64,000 nt of DNA from Brachyhypopomus gauderio (GCF_052324685.1 NC_135220.1:248001-312000); one strand, 5' to 3'; positions 35,501 through 47,397 are shown, counted from the stretch's first letter. Notes: a model not told the origin generated them from the letters alone. A program made the numbers and translations.

Positions 35501-38500
35501 GCACATTTGCTGGTCGCTGGGGCATCCTCACTGAGGATAGATTGTTCACACATCCTGTAGTAGTTCCCAAACCCAAACCCACTACTGAGGATAGAGTTAC
35601 CACTAATTTAATCTGCATTTTAACCCGAGCACAAAATAAAAAGGTTTTGAAGTGATAGGAATGAATCAGATCTAAATAGGACAATCTGATCCGTGATGAC
35701 TTTTGTGATTTGTGATCCACTATTGGTGGATTAGATGATGTCTTTTTGCCACCCATAAAATCACACAAGACCTTAGACTACGGTTTTGCAGTTGCTAGAG
35801 ATTCTACTAAATGTTAATCATTGTGTGCATTTTATGGATAAAGATGCGATGTGAATATGGTCAACTCCCCCTACTCACAAGAGATTGTGACGTTTTTCAA
35901 ATTGTCATTTCTGTTCCCTTCTGTTCTCTAGCATCAACCATGGTGCATACTCATCCTTGTTTCTGACAACTAGGGATCTGGGAAACACCATTTTATTGCT
36001 TCTTATTACCGCTTAAAATCGATTTTTCCAAATACTGTCGCACCCGTCGGCTCACAGCACACTCCAGCTTGTCCCATTCGTAGGGGCAATTGAGCCATTT
36101 GAGCGCGTCATCCTAGACCGTGTAGACCTTCCCCTAAACCTCGTTCTGGACATGTTGATTTACCTGCATCAGTGTTCTGCTGCCACGAGGTTTCCAGAGG
36201 CTTTTCGCCAAGTCCGAGTAGTATAGCTCTCAAAGAGCACATGTGTTTAGCCAGTGAAATGGCTAGTTGTACTCTAGAGTCCTTGCAGGACAAAAAGAAG
36301 CTCCATGACCTTAATGCGGATGTGCTGCGTTTCAGCATCGATCTGCCCGTACCAGGTTCCACCTTACACGCCCGCTTTTTTTGGTCCACGTGAGGTGAGA
36401 GAGATGTAGACTGACTGACTCTCTGCCCCATATGGAGGACTGTGTTGGCCATGGGGAAACTGCCACATCGGTCACAAAGCTTGACTTGTTAAAAAAGGGC
36501 ACTGGCATGTGTCGGCCTCCTAACCACCTGATGTGATGTGATCTCCCCAGGACGATAAAATGGCCCATGGTTGTATGGCTTAGCCTGCGTTTGAACTTGC
36601 TTGTCTTTTCAGTTCTGTTTCACTGTATTTACTATTATTTGGGATTGTGTGTTTCAACATTGATTGCAGAACAGATCCCAAGACTGGTTTTGCTGTTTAC
36701 ATTGTGTATATAGTGAACGTAGATATAACTTTTTAAATGTATATCATTCCATTATGTGTTTGGTATGTTCTGTCGCACCAGGTTGGTTGAGGTTTCTTTC
36801 CCAGGGTATACGGACCCCATTGAAACTATACAGACAACTGCGACCTGTTGCAAGAGTGTGAAAATGTGTTTGAGTTTCATCCAAATCCCCAAGACACATG
36901 TGCTCTACAGTTGCTCTAACCCACACAACGCTTTTATTAGCCTTCAAAACCAACCAGCGAGTGAAACATAATGCAGAGCTGACATTCTCCCAAGTGTTTA
37001 AATCTGCTGTACCGAGTGCTTCATCACTGATAAATATGTTTAAATTACTCAAATGTATTTTTCCAAAAGAAACTTCACATTGGGTATTCTTGTTTGCACA
37101 CCACCTTCCCTTAACCCCCCCCCCCCCCCCCTCCCACCTTTGTTTCCAAAGTGAATTTGAAAAACGTTACATTGTCCCCTTCATGCATTTCTACAAATCA
37201 TGCTCTAAGCAAATTCCTCTTGGGTCATTTTTCCCCCACATAAATAATGACCTCCATCATGTGCTATGCTGTTTCTTTCTATGCTACTTTCATTTCTTCA
37301 TATATTTACCACACCCGGCATCATTCACATCTACACTGTACAGTTCAAATACTCATACAAGTCACAATTTCATTCCCATATGGTTTGTCTTCTACATAAG
37401 CTGTATAGTGCTCAGTGTAATATTGTCTGTATATCAGCAGATCAGAGGTGTAAATCAAAGCACACAGAGCTAACAGTTGTGTACACACTAGAGTGGAAAC
37501 AGTCATCGTGGACATTAACAGCAACAATAAAAGCTTGTTGCCATACACTTCCTATATATGCCAACATTACACTTTCCAAATTACAGAAGCATTTATAATA
37601 GCCATCATTAGAATTTTCTAACCCAACCCCAAATGTTTTAGACATATTTAGTAGACAAAAAACCTACTAAAAACACATAGCAGCTTTTTTGTTATGGTAG
37701 TTATGTTCATTAGCTTACAACACATATGTTTGCAGCTTAATTCTGTAAACATTTTGTGTTGCATCAGCTCTTTATCCTGGTCACCTATTTGTTTATTTTC
37801 AGTAAAGTATACATATGTTTGTAGTTGAGTTATTCCCTGCTGGATGTCAGTCTATTAAAACATTACTTCTTCATTCCAAAACATTGTTAAATGATTTGCA
37901 TATCATTAATATAATTATATTGATGAGTATCAGTCATTAGATTCACATGCATTAATCACCAAATCATTATTGACAATGTAATTTTGTTCTAGCAAACACA
38001 TGCACAAGTTTGACAGGAATATTTATCAATCACATAATCCAGTTTTCTTTCACATGGTTTAAACCCTGTCAGAACTTGAGAGAATCTCATTAGCCCAGGT
38101 ATTCAAGGTTTTTTTTTTTTGTTTTGGTTGTTTTTTTTTTTTTACTATGATGGCCATCAAACTTGGTACGTGTCCTTTTTTACAAAAATACCAAAGTTAA
38201 AGCTTATTACATGTGTGAAGTCTTAACAGAGAATTGTATTTGTGTGTGTCTAAAGAGCAAACAAGTCAGAGATATCTGAATACAGGAAAGAACTGAAAGC
38301 TAAATGGGCTACAATTATGAAAACTATATTATGTGTACAGGCTGTGGGAGAGCATCAATCAGAGGGCTACTAACATGAACATACACACAACACTCCAACA
38401 GATGACAAGAAAATAGAAGAGGAGGATAAATAAGCAAATGTGAAAACAGACAGTAACAGCAAACCTTAGCATGCATGTCAGCATGGCTTTTACATCAATA

Positions 38501-41500
38501 CATGAGAAAGGCTCTTACCTTCCCTGTTCAATCTCTTCTGTTTGTACCTTTATGACAATCTGCTGTCCATGACTATCCTATAAAAAAATTGATACAAATA
38601 TGATACAGGCCACAAAGTGAAATTTCAGAGATTTGGGTTTCTGTTGGTTTCTGGAAAAAAGCTCATATTGGTGACAGCAATATCACCATTACGTTTGAGT
38701 GGCAAAACAATACCTACCCTTAAGAGTAACGTGTCGGCCATTGGAATAGGACAAGAGGTGCACCTCGCCAAGACGCCAAGCCGGGGCCGCCAGTGAAACA
38801 ACACAAGCAGGAGACCAAGGGAGCACACAGCCCCAAGACGACAGAACCACACCTTCCAGCGCACCGTTTTGTACCCCTGGACATCCTGCCGCACAGAACC
38901 AGAACCAGAACACGCACTGTGTTCACTTGTCCCTGCATCACCTTTTTAAGGTGATACTCTACAGATAGTGTGACATAATATCACACCAAAATAATTTGCA
39001 ACAATGCAAGTAAATTAAATAAAGTGTAGCTCATATATGTGAGTGATTGGTGAATACTCCCATGTTCAGTACCATGTGAGAGACACAGGAGGTGCCAGTA
39101 GAACCAGAGTTCTGTCCAGTGGACCCAGGATCAGTGGGGCTTGGTCCACCCAGGCCCTGAATGTAGCTCCCTGTAGAACAGAAACATCAACCTTTAGACT
39201 GGTTTTAGACTTGCGAAGAAAGATCAGTATATTGCAGGGGGAAAAAGAAAAAAAAGTGTCCACCCCTCTTCTGTAAATACAAGGAGGATCAGAAACAGTC
39301 AGCGCACGACTGCAGGAGGGTGTTCATGAGACTTCCCGTTATTGCCAAAACATCACTTTTAGATAAGCACCAGTGAAGAACCCAAGAACCCAAGCACACG
39401 TAAAGAGGTGAGGATGAGCTGATGGTTGCAAGTGTGAAGGAGTGTTTCTTATGAACACGGAGATTTAAATTATGTGTCCATTTAGCGTGGGAAGATATTT
39501 ATGATGAGATGCGAATATATAAATGAATCAAGATGGCTCAACCAAAACAAAGTCCCTAGTTGAATAAAAAAATTAATTAAAATAAGAGCCCTTATTTGAC
39601 ACAGCAACATAAACCCAACACCAGCGGAACCAAGACACCCAGTTAGTGTGCACTAGACAAGGACTTACTTTTAGCCGAGTCAGTCGGTCAGTTAATCAGA
39701 GGTGTGGTAACTGCTGGGTGAGAAGAGGGAGAGACTGAACAGTCCTGCCAGCCTGACCCGGCCCACTTCCCACAACTCAGAAAGAGAACAAATCAACTCC
39801 TCCACTGTTTTTGAAGAAGTAGCTAGAGAACAGTAGCTCCAGACATGGAGAACAGATAACGGATGTACTAGTAACAGACACACTGTACTAGTAACAACGA
39901 GCTCACGGTTCAGTTCCCATGATGCATATCGCTCTGTTGACAAACGGGTTAAGCCATATCAGCTAAATACTGCAGATGCAGGACTGTTACTGTGCAAAAA
40001 TTTTCACTGCTCAGTTGGGCTGTTTGAAATCTTCACATCCCCCTTACGATGTTTCTAAAAGGGAAAGTGGAATTGACTCTACATGCTTCGTTTTCCTCTT
40101 TTTCAGGTCATGTGTTGATTTCAGGATTTTTTTTGGCCCAGTATGAAAAATACAGCTGGGTCTATTACGAAAAAACATCCTGACAGCTCACGAGACCAAA
40201 AATTCCAATTGAAACATCTGATGAACCATATTAACATTTTCACTTCTTCAAACTGCTATTAAGCCCAGTGAAGATTTTTAATTCCCTTAAATTTTTAATT
40301 CTCTTCTGAAGCAATTAGCCTAGATTGTGAAGACGGCATTTCCTTGTAAACACCCACCTTCATTATGCTTTACTGTCAGTGCTCATGTATGAGTGGATTA
40401 TCTGAACATGTAACATGTCTTTTCTATCTTCAAATATTCTTACTTGTGATTAAAGGTTATGATAGAAAAAACAATTATGCATATTTTGAGTGTGTTTGGA
40501 ATCACTATTTGCAACAAGTGCATTTATACAAACACAAAGGAGTCTGCAAGTTTTACAACTCTGAAAAATACCTGCAAATTGTGATTGTCAGAAAATACAC
40601 CAACCTTTTTTTCCATTTTTTGTGTATCAAAAAAATGTTGGTTTGCAGAAAGACCACCAGCTGATAATCAAACTTCACTCATATAAATAACACAGCAGGT
40701 TCAGGGTCTTTGAGCGGCCTGGCCTTCATATTCCCCTGCTGAAGAAGGGTTTATCTTCATAAGTTAGGCCTACTGTTTTAGAGGACAGAAATGTGCTTGT
40801 GGCATGTCATGGGAGCTATTGTAAATACTACTGCTATTGTAAATACTACTGCTCACTCGAAATGAAGGAGCTGCATTCGAGGGATTCTTTAGAGCAATCT
40901 GATGATATTGCTACTTTCTACATAAAGACCGTTTTCCCAAGATATGATCTGGCAGTTCTGAATACATCATATGGACAGATGTAACCTCAGCAGACATCTC
41001 GATAATGAACCGCTAGATCTTATCACGAACCTACATTAGCATCTGGTTTTTAAATACATCCCCATTGTCTGCATTGCGTTCGTGATTTACACAGGCGACA
41101 CCTAAACGTCCCCAATGGGACTGCAACATGTCAGCCAGATGCCAACATACTGTTAAGAAAGATGCCCAATTTGGCCTGGAGAGAACTACACTACTGTCCC
41201 CACGGACTTTAAGAAGTGTACAAGTGTAATAGATTTATTTTCCAGTGGGCAGTCCTGCTTTCACAGGGCTTTTGGTAATCTGACAACACTGCTAATGTGT
41301 GGGTGGTTCTTTTCCCCCTCTCACTGTACTGGCTGCTACTTCTAAGGCGGTCTAACCGGTCCGATCACATTCCCCTACAATGCAGGCTTTGTACACTTAC
41401 ATTTTTTCCTTCCTTCAGATACATTTTAATGCAAGACGTAAATGAACCCTAGAAGCATGTTCCATTCATTTTGCACAGGGATTTTTTATAGATATTTCAT

Positions 41501-43009
41501 TTGACATAAGGGTCTCGCTGCTTACTTCACAACTCCAATGTGGCACTACAATCACCCACAACTATCAAATACCAAATTACACATTGCAAATGCCTGCAGA
41601 CGCTTGGCAAAGACACATACATCACGTGAAAGGTCTTAAGGCTTAGACCTGCATGTTATGCAAGTGATCCTGTTCTTACCACTGGTATTGAAACAGCAGT
41701 AATTGCTGATTCTATTAAAATAAACAAGTAAAAATATGTTTTAAAATATGATCAAATTAAATCTTGGGGGAAATGCTGCTGAAACTTAAGAACTATCCAA
41801 TATGACTTTATGACAAGATTACTAGTGATGGGTTAGAGGTACTGTAGATAGTTTCAGTAAAGCACAATGTTTAGAAGCTTTTATCAAAAGTTATTACATC
41901 CCAACTAATGGCAGGTGAAGCCTTGCATCTCACCTAAACACCGAATGACTGCAGTACTCTTTCACAAGAGTTTGACACTGTACTGTATTTCTTAAGCCAG
42001 TAAGATGGTGTAAAATCCCCAGACATCGTTTTAAAGGAAAATTTGAAATGTAGAAATATGGGAACCAAGAAGCGGAAAAGAAATTTCAGAAATCAAAGAC
42101 CCGTTGCCTCCCAGTACTAGTTTATTATCGGGCAAACATTAGTGTCATCTTCAAGGTTGTCAAAACTCCAACGCCTAACTTTAACACCACAAGAAGCTCC
42201 GAAAACTTCACGCCCATCATCAAACATTACCAACAGTTATCCACAATGTCGTCCTGGATAAAAAATCATTTAACTGACTAATCAAATGTCTGCTAGACTG
42301 AACGTGGGCATAAATCCTGCAGTTTATTTTAAATAAACATAACCTGTATTAGTTCTGACCCCCAACGTTTTCTGGTGTTCAATAGGAACATTTAGCAAAG
42401 TGATACGAGCTGCGACATTGTTACTACAGGACACCCACCACACCTCCACCTCCCCACGCAAGACACGGACTGGTGGCGTGAGATGCAGGATACCTGCGTG
42501 AGACACACCACACCTGCGTGAGACACACCACACCAGCGACGTGGGCAACAACAACACGAATAACTCCGTCTGTTGTCGTATTTACACCCTTCGGTGAGGC
42601 TACAAGGAGTCAGAAACACACAGATGTGCATCATTTATCTGTGATAGCGTCATTTTGAAACCCTTCGCCGCCCAACAGCTAAATGAAGTTAAATCTCCCT
42701 CCAAGCAGGTTAGGCTAAATCTGTCTCTCTCTAGTTCTCCAAGAGACAACACTACAGAGACAATGCGACTCTAGTAAATCTAGGCATTAGATGTGCCTAA
42801 CCTCACCCATTAGGGGTGAAATCTATTAGAATTAAAACGTACAATCACAATAACCCAACAAGCAAAGAATGCCAGCACTCCAAGCTGCACAGTTAACTGG
42901 TTAACACCTTGAGTTTGCAAGTCGTCTGTCGGATTGTTTCTTATTCGATTAGTTAGCTCGCCAAGCACGTTAACCTACACAACAGGGTTCACTCACCAGA
43001 TGTATCCAT
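25136..43009 (-). CDS. atp13a2: ATP13A2, P5B-type (polyamine) ATPase, about 29 exons, essentially complete
   Basis: ATP13A2 is the lysosomal/late-endosomal P5B ATPase that exports polyamines to the cytosol. Exons from 5' to 3': 43009-42997, ~39170-39073, ~38916-38718, 38577-38519, 34416-34347, 34258-34179, 34074-33997, 33904-33835, 33627-33493, 33343-33277, 33067-32936, 32804-32646, 32523-32413, 32305-32259, 31417-31229, 30642-30436, 29882-29778, 29698-29542, 29402-29291, 29190-29066, 28837-28653, 28491-28399, 28298-28219, 26775-26623, 26502-26406, 26203-25980, 25898-25747, 25613-25441 and 25303-25136. Phases agree from exon 3 on. The total is about 1180 aa, as in human. Assignment to ATP13A2 over ATP13A3/4/5 rests on the C-terminal membrane segments ([20 protein letters not shown]) and synteny. 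Exon 9 ends in a GC donor. The exon 2/3 boundary does not close in frame with the obvious sites. A 4.1-kb intron 4 contains a dead gypsy element. Confidence 0.96.
26623..28837 (-). CDS. atp13a2: ATP13A2 P-domain exons 21-24
   Basis: Exon 21 begins [12 protein letters not shown] (the TGDN motif). Exon 23 has [16 protein letters not shown]. Exon 24 has [20 protein letters not shown], whose DGAND binds Mg2+ in all P-type ATPases. Exon 21's donor is weak (CAG then gttttt). A second in-frame donor 42 nt downstream (28611 region, gtaaag) would insert 14 residues without breaking the frame. Confidence 0.92.
26776..28218. other. atp13a2 intron 23, no feature seen
   Basis: About 1.4 kb of A/T-rich intron. 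I see no gene, and the short frames lack family resemblance. Confidence 0.6.
29066..29882 (-). CDS. atp13a2: ATP13A2 nucleotide-binding domain exons 17-20
   Basis: Exons 29882-29778, 29698-29542, 29402-29291 and 29190-29066 give RVLAVMRPP, then [15 protein letters not shown], the ATP-site motif KGAPEMV, then [12 protein letters not shown], and finally [14 protein letters not shown] ... RPVMVTG. The MVTG|DN junction leads into the P-domain hinge. Confidence 0.93.
30436..31417 (-). CDS. atp13a2: ATP13A2 M4 and phosphorylation-site exons 15-16
   Basis: Exon 15 (31417-31229) contains [17 protein letters not shown], the PPALP signature of P5B pumps in M4, and ends CFDK. Exon 16 (30642-30436) begins [13 protein letters not shown], so the catalytic DKTGTLT (the phosphorylated Asp) is assembled across the junction. 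Exon 16 continues through ALASCHSV and [14 protein letters not shown] into the nucleotide-binding domain. Confidence 0.95.
31506..31960 (+). repeat. Probable interspersed repeat fragment in atp13a2 intron 14
   Basis: It begins with an (AAT)n tract at 31508-31531, followed by CAGAATCGCCTTTATTGTCA, a sequence common at the ends of dispersed fish repeats. Repeated TATTGCAC/TGCACAAG motifs follow. I cannot determine family or boundaries. Confidence 0.35.
32646..33067 (-). CDS. atp13a2: ATP13A2 actuator-domain exons 11-12 (TGES dephosphorylation loop)
   Basis: Exon 11 (33067-32936) reads [15 protein letters not shown] and ends MVNESMLTG. Exon 12 (32804-32646) begins ESVPV, so the conserved TGES loop of the actuator domain is split exactly by the intron. 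The Glu of TGES positions water for dephosphorylation in P-type ATPases. Confidence 0.93.
33085..33110. repeat. (CA)n microsatellite
   Basis: A short CA dinucleotide run lies in atp13a2 intron 10, just upstream of the exon 11 acceptor region. Confidence 0.9.
34417..38518. other. atp13a2 intron 4 (about 4.1 kb)
   Basis: The largest internal intron of the gene. Its 5' half in plus coordinates is occupied by the gypsy relic (34640-36560). The remainder (36560-38518) has poly(C) at about 37117-37131, poly(T) tracts near 38108-38143, and otherwise no recognisable feature. Confidence 0.6.
34640..36560 (+). mobile_element. Decayed Ty3/gypsy LTR retrotransposon body (gag and integrase remnants)
   Basis: Plus-strand translation in broken frames gives a gag-like segment near 34650-34850 ([19 protein letters not shown], then [14 protein letters not shown]). 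Further along are a basic segment near 35260-35310 and integrase-like pieces near 36160-36210 ([10 protein letters not shown]) and 36290-36380 ([14 protein letters not shown]). Order and spacing fit gag then pol of fish gypsy elements, with a large internal loss: protease, reverse transcriptase and RNase H are not recognisable. Multiple stops and frameshifts show it is inactive. It lies antisense in atp13a2 intron 4. I found no LTRs. Confidence 0.7.
38519..38916 (-). CDS. atp13a2: ATP13A2 N-terminal cytosolic/membrane-associated segment (exons 3-4)
   Basis: Exon 3 encodes a basic stretch ([15 protein letters not shown]) followed by a hydrophobic hairpin ([13 protein letters not shown]). This corresponds to the P5B-specific N-terminal Ma region that inserts into the membrane from the cytosolic side and binds signalling lipids in the human protein. 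Exon 4 ([19 protein letters not shown]) matches the following cytosolic strand. An alternative acceptor for exon 3 at 38932 would add 16 nt (TSEHS just upstream). Confidence 0.8.
39171..42996. other. atp13a2 intron 1, no gene seen
   Basis: This intron of about 3.8 kb lies between the very short first coding exon and exon 2. It holds a small direct duplication, CCTGCGTGAGACACACCACA, twice near 42493-42532. I saw no coding exon or recognised transposon. Confidence 0.55.
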
Positions 43010-43545
43010 ATCGTCAGTGATCAGCCTAAATCCATGTTGTGTGTTTCACTGCACACAAACCCTCCTGCCAAGCACTGATTATGTTGTAGCTACTCACTGT
43101 CGTTGAAATGAGAAACCTCTACTGGGCAAGTGGTGCATGTGACAACCCGGGACTCTTCCTGTGTAGTGTGATAACAGACGCGCTGAACAGCGCCACCTGC
43201 TGCACACCATCACACGCACCGCAACTACACACAGTTACATTGTGATGTTTTTTTACCCAGGCCCTGATTTACCGAGATCGCAAACAATTGGTGCTAATTT
43301 GGGCACTGCGATACATTTCACGTGGAGATGATGGGTGTTTCTGCACGTGGTTTGACAAAAAACGGCCTGCTCGAATGACACGTGCGCGATTTTTAAATGA
43401 TTCTTTGGCGCGTGCCAGTGTCCTCCACGGCAAATGAACACGCCGCGAGACTCAGCGCGAGACTCTCCGCGCGGCGCCATCTCTGTGGCGTTTTAGTCTC
43501 GCGTTATCTCCCTGGGAACGTTTCATTCTAATCTCGCGCGATGAC
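43010..43545 (-). promoter_or_regulatory. atp13a2 upstream region with CGCGAGA/TCTCGCG motifs
   Basis: This is a GC/CpG-rich patch (43160-43545) upstream of the ATP13A2 start codon. It carries CGCGAGA at 43444 and 43456 and the inverted TCTCGCG at 43497 and 43532. These are half-copies of the palindromic TCTCGCGAGA core-promoter element of TATA-less vertebrate promoters. No TATA box is evident. Confidence 0.45.

Positions 43546-43582
<37 letters not shown>
43546..43582. repeat. (ATA)n microsatellite
   Basis: About a dozen AAT/ATA repeats immediately beside the CpG-rich atp13a2 promoter region. Confidence 0.95.
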
Positions 43583-43583
<1 letters not shown>

Positions 43584-45153
43584 CTTTTATCCTACCACGT
43601 AAACAAAACATCAAAAAGTCAAGACGAAAATATTAGGCTCGTGAGATGGTATAATTTATTTGATGAACACCTTCAACTCAATATCTAAAACATGGATAAA
43701 TAGGCTAGATGTACTAGGCTTGTACTTAACTTTGCGTATGGTTTTATATTAACAACACTGTTCACACATTACTTAGTATGTCGTTGCATATTTACATGTT
43801 AAAATATCAGAAATTGGGCATGGCCCACACACACACAGTATGTAAAATGTATTTTACTTCATAAATACATATGATTACATACATTTATTGATGTATTTAA
43901 TGTACCATTCTGTGTTAAGGAACACCTGACAAAGACTGTTAACAAGATACTAAGATTCGGTTGACACTTTCAAGAGCTAGCTAGATCATCAGCAATAACA
44001 ATACACACATCTGCCTACATTGCTACCACTGATGGGTTAAACATTTAAATTTACTATCACACTATCACACATTGAAGAATATAAAAGATTTGCAAAAACG
44101 TGTAGGATGTACAATTACAAATCAGTTACTAGCACTGACATAATCAAATGTTACTGTTTTCGCCTGTCTGATATATTTGCAATGCCAATGTGATGCATTA
44201 CCTTGTAGTGCAGCACATAATGTAAATACAAAAGTAATACATTTCGAAGTGCTATTGCTAAAAAAGAGTTCTTGCAACTTACAACTTAAATATCCCTGAC
44301 GTCTGCCATTTTCCTGCTGACGAATGCGATGGCCTCATGCAGGCCATGCCAGGAGCCTCTTTTCTCACACCTTATCCTTCTCACTGAAACTGGACTTCAA
44401 TTTCTGATGACAGAATGAGAGATGTTGGTTGGATGGGCAAATTAGTATTATTAAAATTAATGAATAGCCTAATGTCACCTCCTGTACGTAAAACTAAGAA
44501 CGTTTGTAGAAGAAGGCCTAGAAGAAGGCTTGAAACAAACTAAACAAATTAAGATATACCAAACCCAAACCCTCACTGCTTGCTACGCTATAGCCTATGT
44601 GTCTTCATTATTTTGGCCTTCTGGCAGAGGATAATATGCCCTCGACAACTGTATTGTCCTCTGTACGTCTCCCCTACACGACAGCAGCAGTGAACAAAAG
44701 ATTAGTTATTGCCCTACAGTCGTGTTGATTTAAACACGCAATTTCCATTCTCTAACATACTGTAGAGAAATCTTCTAAACCCTTTCGAATTGCCCTTTAA
44801 GTTTTTTAGTCTAAACCTGAGCAAGAAATGTGCCTATGCAGTTGGCCCTTTGGCTAATCTCGTTTCTCCAAATATAAGATGTGCATATGATGGCTTCTGT
44901 GTTCTTATGAAGATGTGGGGAACCAAACTGTTGGTGCATTTGTCATATGTGATGCTACCTGAGTTCTCATGTCTACATTGTCTTCTGCTTCTCTCCTTTA
45001 ATTATGCTCTAGCAGCCTGTTGTAGTCTGTTGACAGCTCGATCGTGATAGGCACCTTGCTCCAAGTGCTGCCTGCTCCAAACATAACAATCTGTTTCGTC
45101 CCTTTGTCAAGCTGTGCTCCTGCTATTATCTGAAGCGGCCTGTGCCCCACGGC

Positions 45154-45217
45154 TGTAGTATTGTAGTACTGTAGTACTGTAGTATTGTAGTACTGTAGTA
45201 CTGTAGTACTGTAGTGC
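45154..45217. repeat. 8-bp tandem repeat TGTAGTAC x 8
   Basis: Eight contiguous units of TGTAGTAC with C/T variation at the last base (and one terminal A-to-G change). Each unit contains the palindrome GTAC. Confidence 0.9.
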
Positions 45218-45521
45218 TGCCTTTTATATTTGGACCTGCCTGACTGGTTCATTGCTATTTGTATGTGATGTTAACCCTCCTGCTATAAAGAATAACTTTA
45301 CTCCAGAGAATTTAATTCATAGTTCACATTCACATCCTGTAGCTCCTAACCTTCTATATGTGTGTTAGTACAGAATGTCTTGCATGTTCTGTTCCCACAC
45401 CCCTGTATTCATGCAGTGCAATCAATGGAATTCAGAAACATAACCTAAAAGGGTTCATCACATATTTTTCTTCTATGTGCCACTGAATCCTACATGTGTA
45501 AGGATGTGTACAATATATAAC

Positions 45522-45868
45522 TGTGACGCGGGGGTCGTAGCGAAGGATGAGACACGGAATCCTTGCAAGTTGACTGACATCACTTTTAATTTCACAGATA
45601 TTGCGCAATAGCGCACGAGCAACACTGAAAAGGCACACACACACACACACAACGTGTAGACTTAGACAACGACGAGCACAGGACACTGCGCGAGCGCACA
45701 TTAAATAGACAAACCACATTAGCCCCACGTGATTACGAGACAATTCACAGGTGATACACATTATCACACGACATAGCCCTCACCACGGAGTTCCACTGAC
45801 GCAGACAAAGCACGTGGACCACGTATACACACGCCCAAAGGGGAGGGGCAGGGGTCCTCAACGTGACA
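45522..45868 (-). mobile_element. Solo LTR (Ty3/gypsy-like), 347 bp, 5-bp TSD
   Basis: The segment begins TGTGACG and ends CGTGACA, so it has TG...CA termini with short imperfect inverted ends. It is flanked by the perfect 5-bp duplication ATAAC (45517-45521 and 45869-45873). Read on the minus strand it has a TATTTAA-like box and, further on, AATTAAAAG, in the order expected of U3 then R/U5. I therefore assign minus orientation. No internal coding region or second LTR is adjacent, so it is best explained as the product of LTR-LTR recombination. Confidence 0.75.
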
Positions 45869-45991
45869 ATAACTTTATAGAGGTTATTGATGCATGAATT
45901 GCTACAGTAGACAGATGATGACCCCAGACTTACAGAGGAGAGGTGGGGTGTCCTGTTCATCTTAAGGTAGGAAGGAAAGCGCCCAGGATAC

Positions 45992-46103
45992 TGTAACCAT
46001 AAAATAGTGTAACCATAAAATAGTGTAACCATAAAATAGTGTAAACATAAAATAGTGTAACCATAAAATAGTGTAACCATAAAATAGTGTAACCATAAAA
46101 TGA
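45992..46103. repeat. 16-bp minisatellite, 7 copies
   Basis: The unit TGTAACCATAAAATAG is repeated seven times head to tail with only one internal substitution (fourth copy) and a diverged last copy. Confidence 0.95.
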
Positions 46104-47397
46104 AAAGCAAACTGCTTTAACCACTGAATTGGGCAAAAAAGAAAACAAATGGCGGTTGCAAGAATATTTTATTATTTACTGTTTATCTTTGCTCAATCAT
46201 TTGCAGTATCTAGTGAGGTAATAGTGCAGGGAAGCACTTTGGATATATAAATGTCTGTTAATCCAATCCTTTGCCATTCCTAAGAATTACTGTATTTCTC
46301 AAGGTTATTTTGGATGAAGAAGGTGTAGACTGAATGAAACAGGCTTGTCTGGAGCACATTATGAATAATCCAGATTGTTCCCTACAGTTGACACTTGCTT
46401 TGTTTGTTCAATATCTCATTCTAAGTTTTTTTCTTCACTATGTGTGTGTGCAGCAGAACCTGTGTGTGATTCCAGAGCACCATATATACATATACATACA
46501 CAAATGCTGCTGCTAAAATCTTACACTACTGCTGAAAGACGCCAAAGATAATGTACCCATGTAAAAGCTATTTAGCTGCTGTGATCACATTTATAGTCCT
46601 TATTAACGTCTGCTAAACATAGCCATCTAATCCCAAAGTCTCTATCCAAACCTTCTCCAAAGCCCCTCCCTCCAAAGACATGCATGCTTAGCGCTTAGCC
46701 TAACCCTCCATGCATCAAATTCGCACAGAACTGGAGCAAGAGGATGAGTCCAGACAGAACAGTGAGGGAAGTCAATGGCGGAGAAGATCCATCAGTGCTG
46801 GACAGTAAGAGAGGGAGACATACCACGACCTTTTTCTTTTTTTTCAGCTTGCGGGTGGCACAGGCTTCTAGACAGAGATATGGAAATTACAGTTCAAGGT
46901 GAGATCTTTAACCATACATTTGTTTACTCCTGCGCCTTCCATTTGAACACATGGCAGGCCAGATTGTATCCCTCTGTCATGTTTACCTTTTATCTGAGGC
47001 AATTTCTGACCTGCATTTTTTTTTTTTTTGCATCTTTTAATCCACCCCGTACTTTTCAATTTCACAGCAATTCTGTAAGCCTCCTTAAGTACCTTGAGAA
47101 AAGGTAGCAGCAGTCTTCGCCCTCACAGTGTTTGAGCAGATGAGGCAGAAAGACTGTGCTACTTGCTTTCTCTCGCTCAGCTATGAGCATGTGATGTCGC
47201 TTCAGCCAAAGGCATGATGCAGATTGTGTGGAGGCGAGCTCTAAAGCCCAGGGCGGCAGGGTGGGCTCAACCGGGGAAAACACACATCTCAGCCAGGAGC
47301 CATAGAGCCGCCTGACAACCACCCAGCACACACAGGCAAAGGGGATTTTCACTGTAACATGTAATTGGTACAAAGCTCGCTTTGTACTCCGTGTGTG

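Noticed and set aside
45745-46148. A hydrophobic repetitive minus-strand protein
   Set aside because: The frame is a translation of the 16-bp minisatellite.
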